This document shows positions 8,344 to 15,380 of a stretch of 64,000 bases of DNA, piece after piece. The stretch comes from JBCDCE01 sp039182515 (lineage in GTDB: Bacteria; Pseudomonadota; Alphaproteobacteria; Rhodobacterales; Rhodobacteraceae). The notes beneath the pieces are model-generated. The model searched no databases. It was not told the origin of the DNA and was given only the letters and a program-made list of their open reading frames with translations. How positions within the stretch are numbered: the first letter of the stretch is position 1; each line of letters begins with the position of its first letter. The DNA is taken from assembly GCA_039182515.1 (NCBI GenBank), contig JBCDCE010000011.1, positions 1 through 64,000 on the forward strand, given 5' to 3'. The position numbers and the translations under genes were made by a program.

Positions 8344-8699
8344 GAAGCTGCGTCCAACACAGCATCTACCGACTTAAGTAGCTCTGAAAGATCCACACCG
8401 GGCAAACAGCGAAACGACAAAGCCTCACTCGGCTCATCTGGCATGCGTTTGAACACATGAACATACTTCGCATCAGACACAATCGCCATTGCGGACGGAG
8501 CAACGCCCACAGGCGGCTTGCCTGGCAATCCAAGGTTTGACGCAGCCAAAGCGCAGATCTGATCCAGCACTTCTCGGCCTGGTTCACCTTGCCCCGCAGA
8601 CAGAAACGTCACGGCCGTAGACATATCTGCATATGCCGCGATGTCGCATTCCGCGAATGTTTCAACGATAGCGTCTAAGTCCCGCGCGTTCATGATCAC
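8340..8699 (-). CDS. Small unknown protein, possibly a divergent Roadblock-like partner (119 aa)
   Basis: A small soluble protein starting at GTG 8699, or at the ATG two codons later (8693). Neither has a strong ribosome binding site. The pattern is helix, strand, helix (REVLDQICALAASNLG), two strands (AMAIVSDAKYVHVFKRM) and a final helix (LSELLKSVDAVLDAAS), which resembles the alpha-beta layout of Roadblock/LC7 proteins. It follows the small GTPase gene by 59 bases, the position held by the Roadblock domain in the plus-strand cassette. That placement is the main reason for the suggestion. Structure prediction would decide. Confidence 0.65.
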   Translation of the reverse strand: MIMNARDLDAIVETFAECDIAAYADMSTAVTFLSAGQGEPGREVLDQICALAASNLGLPGKPPVGVAPSAMAIVSDAKYVHVFKRMPDEPSEALSFRCLPGVDLSELLKSVDAVLDAAS

Positions 8700-8758
8700 C
8701 GAGCGATTGTCATTTGCCTGCCCGGCCTAATTAGTAATTCTTCTTAGACCTGTCTAGG

Positions 8759-9691
8759 TTAGATGCCAGCGCCAACGACTTCAGCGGTGGGTCGGGCGCT
8801 TCTGCGCAATGTACCGGTCGGTTTTACCCGGCGCGGAATAATGCGGTTGCTCAGATCAGCGGCATGGGCCACAGGCGCTGGGGCTTTTTCAGGCGCCGCC
8901 ATTTGCACAGCCCCTTCAAAAGCCCTCATCTCATCGCGCGGCGTAGCTTGGGCGTTAGACGTCTCATCAAGGTGCGCAGGCTCGTGAGCCGGAGTACGAT
9001 CTGCCTCGAGAGAGGTTAAACGGGCAATCATGCCTGCGATATGATCCATCAAATCGGCGGCCCCACTTTCGGCCCAAGCTTCTTCCTCATCGGCTTGGCT
9101 GGCTTGCAGCAAGGACACAGGAAAAATCTTGTCAAAGAGACCTTCGGTTTCTCTGGTGATCCGCGCCACGACCCTCGCGCGGTCTGATTCACCCACAATT
9201 TTGTCAAAACGGGTCAGCAACAGAATGCTTTTCTCGCGTACAGCTTCAGGTACCGTTTCCCAAACGGAGGCTTCCGTTTGGCGCCAGGCTTGCGTGGAAT
9301 GCGTCAGCCAGATGATGGCATCCATGTCGCCTAAGACACGTTCCCAGACTTCCGCGTCCATATTCGGGTCCGAAATCCCTGGAAAATCAACAAAATCGCA
9401 GTTTTCCAACACGTCCGCATCGTTGTGAACACGGATGTAGCGTGTGCCTTCAATCGGAACTTCGCCAATCTGCTCAACAGAAGTGGGTTCTTCTGTACCG
9501 TCGGTCAAAACGCGCATGTCTTGGCCTGGGCCTTGTGTCAACCAAACAGGTGATAAACGAGTGGCCGTGACTTTCTGAGGCAAATTGCTGTTGCTCAAAA
9601 GGATGTTGCACAGGGTGCTTTTGCCGGCGCTAAATTCACCCATGATCCCGATCCGGGCTTTGCGTTCTGCTTTGAAACCTACGACACTCAT
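8759..9691 (-). CDS. Dynamin-like small GTPase (paralogue of the Roadblock-fused GTPase)
   Basis: A 310-residue GTPase with P-loop GEFSAGKS (18-25), DFPG at 102-105 and TRFDK at 160-164. It shares long stretches with the N-terminus of the protein at 2868-4157, including GEFSAGKST, PGISDPN and QAWRQTE, but has a disordered tail (from about 225) rich in Ala/Pro/Arg in place of the Roadblock domain. ATG 9691 overlaps the TAA of the large dynamin gene by one base, so the pair is tightly coupled, in the same large-then-small order as the plus-strand cassette. Confidence 0.85.
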   Translation of the reverse strand: MSVVGFKAERKARIGIMGEFSAGKSTLCNILLSNSNLPQKVTATRLSPVWLTQGPGQDMRVLTDGTEEPTSVEQIGEVPIEGTRYIRVHNDADVLENCDFVDFPGISDPNMDAEVWERVLGDMDAIIWLTHSTQAWRQTEASVWETVPEAVREKSILLLTRFDKIVGESDRARVVARITRETEGLFDKIFPVSLLQASQADEEEAWAESGAADLMDHIAGMIARLTSLEADRTPAHEPAHLDETSNAQATPRDEMRAFEGAVQMAAPEKAPAPVAHAADLSNRIIPRRVKPTGTLRRSARPTAEVVGAGI

Positions 9692-11772
9692 TACTCTTCT
9701 CCCGTTTCTTCAATATCCAACTCTTCAAAGAGGATATCGAAAAGTTCGTTTCTTTCCTGTTGTGATGCGACGCCAAAGAGGCCGTGCAGATCTTCGAGAG
9801 ACACTTTCGATTTCTCCAAAATGTCCGCCAGAATGGTTTGCTGTTCCACCAAGAAGCGTTTGAGCGTCGCTGTCATGAGCTCTTCGATGTCGTCGATTTG
9901 ATCAACTTTAAGCTCATTCACCATGGGGCCAGTTTCAGCCTCGATCAGCTTGCGGAAATCTTCCGCGAAAGCACCATAGCCTTTGCGGTTGCGAGACCAG
10001 GACTTCCACCAAGGTGTTTTAACATCCAAAACAATGGTTTGCGCGATTGTAACGGGCGGTGGCACATCAGGGACAGCCGGCGTTTCCACCTTGAAGTTTT
10101 CCAAAGTCACATCAAAGATCTGATTGTAAGCGTCGGCTAAATCCACCGCGCAGCCGTCCAAAAAGACTTCCATGTTTTTGCGCAAGCGTGTGCTCATGAT
10201 CTGGTAAGAGGAACGCATTAGTGTGCGCAAACCGTCCGGTGTGTAGTTCCAGTTTGCGCCCTCTCCGTAATTATCGAGGTGCTGGACCAATGCATCAGCA
10301 GCGCGGGACAAAAACCGGCTATGGGCCTGTTCGATCCTCGTGTTGAAATGCGAGCGCGCCACATTGAGCATCTCACTCAATTCGCGCTGTGCTTTGCTTT
10401 CAATCGAACTGAAAAGCGCAACGATTTCCTGATCAGACAACTTTCGAATGTTTGCGCTATTGGCGGACACCGACACGATGGAAGAGGTTGCACGCAAACC
10501 GAGCACCATGTTCCGCGCCCGGCGCCGCACGCTTTGCAAGAGCCGTTGGCCCGAGCTTTCGGCAATCCGTGCGCTCAAAGTACTGTAGAGGGCCGGAACA
10601 CCAGAGGCATGCCATGCCATACGTTCCCAATCGGCATCTTCGTCATATTCAACTGAGTTTTCGGCTTTAATGATGGCCTGCAGCGCCGCTAAGCTGTCTT
10701 TCGACATCTCGCTCATATCCGCGGACAGCGCGCAATTGGCCCAGACAGCACTGCCAAACAAGATTGTCGCATCCTGCGGACCACTGTTTGCTTTGAGAGT
10801 CTCAACGAGGCTCGAACGAATTTCTTCGATTTGGTTGACCGGGTCACTCAGTTCATCAATCCGGTTCACAAAAATCAGCACTTGGCGCGATTTGATCGTC
10901 GAGATCAATCGGATCAGACCCATATCCACCGAATTGAGGGCTTGGTGCGCACTCAGCACAACAACACAGGTTTGACTATCGCGGATGGCGCGGATCGTGA
11001 TTTGCTCGCGCATCATGAATGTGTCGTTCAAACCAGGCGTATCGCGCAGAACAAAATTGCAGGGCAAAAAGTCTGCATTAAGATAGATTTCTGCGGACTT
11101 CGTTATATCTGCGAATTGCCCTTGACGGCTTGGATCAACTTCGCCGCCAAAATCATCACCCAAGCAGACATAGCGCTTGATAAGAGCTTCATCATACTCT
11201 TGATATTTATGGGTTTGGCCCAGCAAAAGCTCGAACTTCTTGCCAAGACGCGCTTTCGACATTTCGCGCATTTCCGCGACCTGCTTGAGCAGTTTTTCCT
11301 GCTCTTTGTCTGCTCCAGTGCGCGAAGACAGCTCGCCAATGCGGCCGCCGTTTTCAACCAATTTGTCCCATTCTCCAGAGTCGAAGAATTGAAACTCCGC
11401 TTTCGGCAGATCTTTGTTGCGGCGCGAGTTGAGGTGCAGCGAGGTCACCACTGACGTCCACGGGTTCACGTCCGACGGCAGGAGATCTTTTTGCCCTGCC
11501 ATCGCATTTACGAGGGTGGTTTTGCCTGACTTGATTTGACCGATAAAGGTCACTTCCGGAGCAAAGTTATCCAATTCCGCAGACATTCTAGAGAGCTTTT
11601 TAGCGGACTCAGGCCCGCTGATGCTGGCGATGTCGCTGAGGGAGTCTTTGAGATCAGCAAATTCGTTTTTGAGCGCGTGAAGTTCATCCAAACCACGACC
11701 AAATGTATCGACACGACTGACCTTCAGTTTGACTTTTTCCGAAGGGGTCCAGTTGTTTTCACCGATACTCAT
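9691..11772 (-). CDS. Large dynamin-like GTPase (paralogue 2)
   Basis: A 693-residue dynamin-family protein. P-loop GQIKSGKT is at 78-85, DTPG at 244-247 and NRID at 303-306. It is similar along its length to the protein at 767-2863, including SDVNPWTSVVTSLHLN after the P-loop and FGSAVWA after the GTPase core. A tryptophan-rich stretch TPWWKSWSRNRKGYG near 590 could be a membrane-inserting paddle, a type of element known in dynamins; this is inference. GAGGA precedes ATG 11772. It heads the minus-strand cassette and has a 439-bp upstream region with the shared promoter motifs. Confidence 0.85.
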   Translation of the reverse strand: MSIGENNWTPSEKVKLKVSRVDTFGRGLDELHALKNEFADLKDSLSDIASISGPESAKKLSRMSAELDNFAPEVTFIGQIKSGKTTLVNAMAGQKDLLPSDVNPWTSVVTSLHLNSRRNKDLPKAEFQFFDSGEWDKLVENGGRIGELSSRTGADKEQEKLLKQVAEMREMSKARLGKKFELLLGQTHKYQEYDEALIKRYVCLGDDFGGEVDPSRQGQFADITKSAEIYLNADFLPCNFVLRDTPGLNDTFMMREQITIRAIRDSQTCVVVLSAHQALNSVDMGLIRLISTIKSRQVLIFVNRIDELSDPVNQIEEIRSSLVETLKANSGPQDATILFGSAVWANCALSADMSEMSKDSLAALQAIIKAENSVEYDEDADWERMAWHASGVPALYSTLSARIAESSGQRLLQSVRRRARNMVLGLRATSSIVSVSANSANIRKLSDQEIVALFSSIESKAQRELSEMLNVARSHFNTRIEQAHSRFLSRAADALVQHLDNYGEGANWNYTPDGLRTLMRSSYQIMSTRLRKNMEVFLDGCAVDLADAYNQIFDVTLENFKVETPAVPDVPPPVTIAQTIVLDVKTPWWKSWSRNRKGYGAFAEDFRKLIEAETGPMVNELKVDQIDDIEELMTATLKRFLVEQQTILADILEKSKVSLEDLHGLFGVASQQERNELFDILFEELDIEETGEE

Positions 11773-11977
11773 GAGAGGTCCTCACACAATTGATTTTACA
11801 CGCTGCAAGCCCCCTCTCTTGATCGCTTAAAAACGTCTAAAATATGACGAAAATCCGAAATCAGCTTTGAACTAAATTCAATATTATTAACTGGTTAACA
11901 CTGAAAATACGGGGTTTTCTCGCTTAAATTGCATCCGCAAAGTGTGAATAAACTTAGAGTGTTTAAAAGCAACCAAT

Positions 11978-12050
11978 TGGCGAAAAATTGTTGGGATTAA
12001 GGCCTCCATTCGCCCAATGACAACACGGAGCAATGAGGCGAATTTCCGCC
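11978..12050 (-). promoter_or_regulatory. Shared promoter elements upstream of dynamin-like gene 2
   Basis: In sense orientation, GGCGGAAATTCGCC (12050-12037) differs at one base from the element before the PstS/OmpA gene. The 13-mer CAATTTTTCGCCA (11990-11978) is identical to 557-569 upstream of dynamin-like gene 1. The second sits about 206 bp before the start, almost the same distance as in gene 1. Confidence 0.45.
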
Positions 12051-12129
12051 CTCGGAAATGGGCAAAGTCTTAGTCGAAGTGGTGGGTGTTCTTGCGCGCG
12101 CGTTCCGAGACCTTCTAAACCGGAACCTG

Positions 12130-12170
12130 TTGGTCTCAGTGCACGTCGCTTTTTCATAGTATGAGACCAA
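12130..12170. repeat. Perfect 9-bp inverted repeat
   Basis: TTGGTCTCA at 12130-12138 pairs with TGAGACCAA at 12162-12170 across 23 bases. It lies about 40 bp after the stop of the pseudo-GTPase gene. No T run follows in either direction, so it is not a canonical terminator; an operator or an RNA stem at the 3' end is possible. Confidence 0.5.
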
Positions 12171-12211
12171 AACGGCCGGCACCCGTAACGGTACGCTAGA
12201 ATCAGATCGCC

Positions 12212-13627
12212 TTAGGCCACCAACAACCGCTGTGCTTCCCGCTTCACCTGCAATAGGGTCGACACGGCATCGAGGCTACTGTTGTCGTTGGCCTCAACAC
12301 ACAAAAGCTGAATAGTGTCGTTGGCGTCTTCAGCCAATTCACAGACCCGAGCAAACCCAGCATTCTCAGATGTGACCCAAGTCTCGAGAGTATCTGTTAC
12401 TTGGGTGATCACGTCGAACGAATGTTCCAACACGTTGGGTTCAGATTCATTTTCGAGTTTTGCACCGACTTCAGAAAGCATTGACACAACAGACGCCAAT
12501 CTCGAGCGCTCCGTTTCATCAACCCCGTCACTGGCTGCATTTTGCTGAGCTTCCGTGGCTTCCGTCGCGTCTTCGGCATCGTTAATGGTCGCTAATTCAG
12601 GTTCCGGTGTGGGTTGCGCATCCGCATTTGTTGCCAACTCTGCGAACAAATTGCCTGATGCAATTTTGCTCTCTAGTTCTGACATCGGAGCTTGTACTTC
12701 GGAGTCTAAGACCTCGGCCTGATCCGACCCATTCACACTTTCCTCAGGGGCCTCATCCTTAAGCTCTGGACCTTTTGCGTAACCCACCAGATCCTCTTCT
12801 GGCTCTTGGGCAATCAGGTCAGCATGTTCCAAAACAAAGACATCAGCCTGATCCAGATAGTGTTGTTGGTAGCGATCTAGATATTTCTTGATGGTCGAAA
12901 TGAATTGAGATGCGCCTGACGCTTTGAACAGGGCTTTGTCGATAGGTTCTGCGGCCTTTGCAGCAAGCGCATCACGAGTCGATAGGCACAGCACATGATC
13001 GAAGTCGTCTTCAAACCGATCTCGTAGACGTTGCTCAACTTCGCCACGGCGCCCTTCCAAGGTCTCGGCACCAAGACGAAGAAGGAAGGAATTGTCTCGC
13101 ATTTTGTCTGGCACAGTCGCCCAAGCAGCCTGTTCATCAGCGGCAAAAGCTTCCGTACACCAAATCGCAATATCAGACTGTTCAGATACCCAGTGCAACG
13201 CGCGTTCTGCATTGGCGGGCGGTATATCAGACTTCAATAGTGAGATTTTCTTCAAGGCTGGAAGATCTAGACAAAACTCAGCCATAGGCACGTTTGCGTC
13301 TAAAATCCGAACGTTTTCCAAAGGCGCGACAAAAGACTTTTTCGTGCCATCAGACAACACAACATCCAATGTCTCATCTGCTGAATACGCGAACTTCGCC
13401 GTATTGAAGGGTGCGCTTTCCAAGAGCACATCTTCGCCAGCCAACAAGTTCACGACACCGTTCATATCGATGCCACTGCACCCCAACACCGAAATACGTA
13501 GCGGCGCATCAAACTTATCTAAGATAGTTTGTGCGGTGGATTGCTTCGATTCAGGTAATTTACCGCAGTGTAAAAGGCTCACTAAGCCTTCGCGTGCGGC
13601 AGCAATGGCATCATCTTTTTGGGACAT
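12212..13627 (-). CDS. Dynamin-like pseudo-GTPase with long acidic C-terminus
   Basis: A 471-residue protein whose first 260 residues align with the small GTPases of this locus: DIAIWCTEAF...AAWATVPDKMRDNSFLL here against DAIIWLTHST...SVWETVPEAVREKSILL at 8759-9691. The P-loop position reads GCSGIDMNG (49-57) with no GK[ST]. The DxPG switch is absent, and the T-[R/K]-x-D specificity motif has become LRLGAETLEG. Nucleotide binding is therefore unlikely. The second half (280-400) is acidic and low in complexity, followed by a helical end. Its ATG overlaps the stop of the PP2C gene (TAATG), so it belongs to the kinase-FHA-phosphatase operon. It could be a regulatory decoy subunit that recruits the active GTPases; that is inference. 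Confidence 0.75.
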   Translation of the reverse strand: MSQKDDAIAAAREGLVSLLHCGKLPESKQSTAQTILDKFDAPLRISVLGCSGIDMNGVVNLLAGEDVLLESAPFNTAKFAYSADETLDVVLSDGTKKSFVAPLENVRILDANVPMAEFCLDLPALKKISLLKSDIPPANAERALHWVSEQSDIAIWCTEAFAADEQAAWATVPDKMRDNSFLLRLGAETLEGRRGEVEQRLRDRFEDDFDHVLCLSTRDALAAKAAEPIDKALFKASGASQFISTIKKYLDRYQQHYLDQADVFVLEHADLIAQEPEEDLVGYAKGPELKDEAPEESVNGSDQAEVLDSEVQAPMSELESKIASGNLFAELATNADAQPTPEPELATINDAEDATEATEAQQNAASDGVDETERSRLASVVSMLSEVGAKLENESEPNVLEHSFDVITQVTDTLETWVTSENAGFARVCELAEDANDTIQLLCVEANDNSSLDAVSTLLQVKREAQRLLVA

Positions 13628-14598
13628 TAACGCTCACCGACCGCTCTTTTGCTTTCGAATACACCCTCGTTCTCGGCTTCGTCTTCCCGGTTACCGCGCG
13701 CGCGCATTTCTTCGGGATCTGGCATCGCAATAACGCGTGTGGCGTTATCAGCATCCGCCATCACGTCACCAATCGGCTTGCTCACAACTTTGCGGTCCAC
13801 AGCCTTCATGTGGTTCAACTTGATCACAGAAAAGGAAACGTTGTCTTGATCAGGATCGCCATGCGCCTCGATCGCCTGCAAAAGATGCCCCGCCAGCTCA
13901 GCGCTTTTGCGCTTGCGATAGCGATGCAGCACCTTTTCGAGCTTCGCATCGCCAAGGTTCTGCAACCCATCCGACGAAACGATGACCACGTCATTGAGCT
14001 GCAACTCGAACGACTTCATCGGGCAATCGCACTTCGGAATGGAAGACCCCATAATCACGGAAGTCAGACAGTTGCGATCTGGATGAACTTCCGCAACATC
14101 CGGATCCATCAAGCCTTGCTCGACCATAAAATCAATCTGCGGCGCAAGTGAGTGATCATCGTTGAGCTGGCGCAATTGCCCATCGCGCAACAAATACAAA
14201 GGGCTGTCTCCAACGGAAACCCAATACATCCGGTTCTCAACCAAAACGAGCGACACGAGGGTAGCTCCCATGCCTGTCGCAGCAGGATTGCGCTGCACAT
14301 ACTCGGCTACACTGTGGTTGGCCTCATCCGTGGCACGCCGCAGCAGCCCAGGAATATTCTCTTCCGTCTCAGCAAATGTTGCGGAGGCAAACTTCAGTTC
14401 ATTGTAGACCTCAGTGACCACCAGTTTGGAGGCTACGTCGCCTGCTTCATGCCCGCCCATACCGTCGGCCAGCACAGCAATCCCACTGTCCAAACCAAAG
14501 GAGAAATCGCTGACAATCGCGTCTTCTTGGTAGTCGCGACCGCCCTGTGCAAGGCCGGTTGCGACATCATATCTCGGTTCAGGCGATCGCCACATCAT
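13627..14598 (-). CDS. PP2C-family Ser/Thr protein phosphatase
   Basis: A 323-residue PPM/PP2C phosphatase with the metal-binding motif ADGMGGHEAG (about 44-53), GATLVS, SVGDSPLYLL, SSDGLQNL and DQDNVS. The start at ATG 14598 is chosen because GAGGA lies 7 bases before it; the overlap with the FHA gene is then 20 bases rather than 68. A charged tail after residue 265 has no recognised domain. It presumably reverses the phosphorylation made by the kinase encoded two genes upstream. Kinase/phosphatase/FHA sets of this kind are known from T6SS loci, but no secretion genes are present here. Confidence 0.9.
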   Translation of the reverse strand: MMWRSPEPRYDVATGLAQGGRDYQEDAIVSDFSFGLDSGIAVLADGMGGHEAGDVASKLVVTEVYNELKFASATFAETEENIPGLLRRATDEANHSVAEYVQRNPAATGMGATLVSLVLVENRMYWVSVGDSPLYLLRDGQLRQLNDDHSLAPQIDFMVEQGLMDPDVAEVHPDRNCLTSVIMGSSIPKCDCPMKSFELQLNDVVIVSSDGLQNLGDAKLEKVLHRYRKRKSAELAGHLLQAIEAHGDPDQDNVSFSVIKLNHMKAVDRKVVSKPIGDVMADADNATRVIAMPDPEEMRARGNREDEAENEGVFESKRAVGER

Positions 14599-15367
14599 CG
14601 TCGGAATCCTCGCCTGTTTCATCGTTTTTCCACTCAAAACTGTCATCGCACAGCACTTTGAGCATCAGTGTTGTTTCACCCATGGAGATGGTATCTCGGT
14701 CTTTGAGCTTCTCATTGGAAATCACGGGTTTACCGTTCAAGCGCACGACGTTTGACTTTCCACCATGACCCAACAAGAAAGCTTTTTCGGCTTCGTCAAA
14801 CACAACCGCGGCGTGGTTGTTGCGCGAAATGGTGTTATCTCCAAAGTTAAGCCGCACAGCTTGATCCGCACCACGGCCGATCGGAGACATGCCCGCGCGA
14901 ATGGGAAAACTGTTGCCGCGCCCAGGGCCGTCCGTGACAACAAGCCATCCTACTGGAAAAAGCACGGCTGGCGCTGCAGCTGGCTCGTCTTCAATTTCCG
15001 ATGTCGTCGACTTTTCAAAAAGGTCAACAACAGGTGTGTTTGAGCTTTCAAATCCTATCAAACGCGTGCGATTTCGGCGCGCTTTCGAAGAAGACCGTGC
15101 AGGCATAGCGGCTGCTGGGCTCTGATCGCCTTCAAGATCCCAAATGTTGGCCGCAGCCAACTCTTTTGGTGCCTCAGGAGTAGGCGCTGCTTCAGCGCGC
15201 GGAGCTTTGCGGCTTGGGGCTGAGGGAGCAGGCGCAGGCGTGCTGCTAAGTTCGGAGTCGGTCGGCTTTTTGCTCAACCGATCTTTTAATTGCTGAGCGG
15301 CTTGGCCCCCACTTAGGGCCTCGTCAGGCTGCGCTTTTGCGCGAAAAAGTCGCTTAAAAAACTCCAT
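14579..15367 (-). CDS. FHA-domain phosphothreonine-binding protein
   Basis: A 262-residue protein starting at ATG 15367, 13 bases after the kinase stop, with AAAGGCGAG ahead of it. The longer frame from 15451 runs back into the kinase gene and is less likely. An amphipathic basic N-terminus (MEFFKRLFRAKAQ) could touch membranes. A disordered Ala/Pro/Ser-rich region (30-125) contains candidate phosphosites. The FHA domain (about 140-245) has IGRG at 163-166 and ISRNNHA near 180-186, the usual phosphothreonine-binding residues. It probably links the kinase to phosphorylated partners in this operon. Confidence 0.9.
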   Translation of the reverse strand: MEFFKRLFRAKAQPDEALSGGQAAQQLKDRLSKKPTDSELSSTPAPAPSAPSRKAPRAEAAPTPEAPKELAAANIWDLEGDQSPAAAMPARSSSKARRNRTRLIGFESSNTPVVDLFEKSTTSEIEDEPAAAPAVLFPVGWLVVTDGPGRGNSFPIRAGMSPIGRGADQAVRLNFGDNTISRNNHAAVVFDEAEKAFLLGHGGKSNVVRLNGKPVISNEKLKDRDTISMGETTLMLKVLCDDSFEWKNDETGEDSDDDVAIA

Positions 15368-15380
15368 GATACTCGCCTTT

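Larger units (their letters stand above)
11773..12211. other. Intergenic control region of the minus-strand dynamin cassette
   Basis: No credible gene is seen. The part next to the dynamin start (about 11820-11960) is AT-rich. The elements GGCGAAAAATTG (11979-11990) and GGCGAATTTCCGCC (12037-12050) are shared with other promoters of the locus, and a spaced inverted repeat lies at 12130-12170. Confidence 0.6.

Noticed and set aside
10831..11454. Long antisense open frames inside the dynamin, PP2C, IF-2 and pseudo-GTPase genes
   Set aside because: They lack ribosome binding sites and protein-like composition and mirror the codon bias of the real genes on the other strand.
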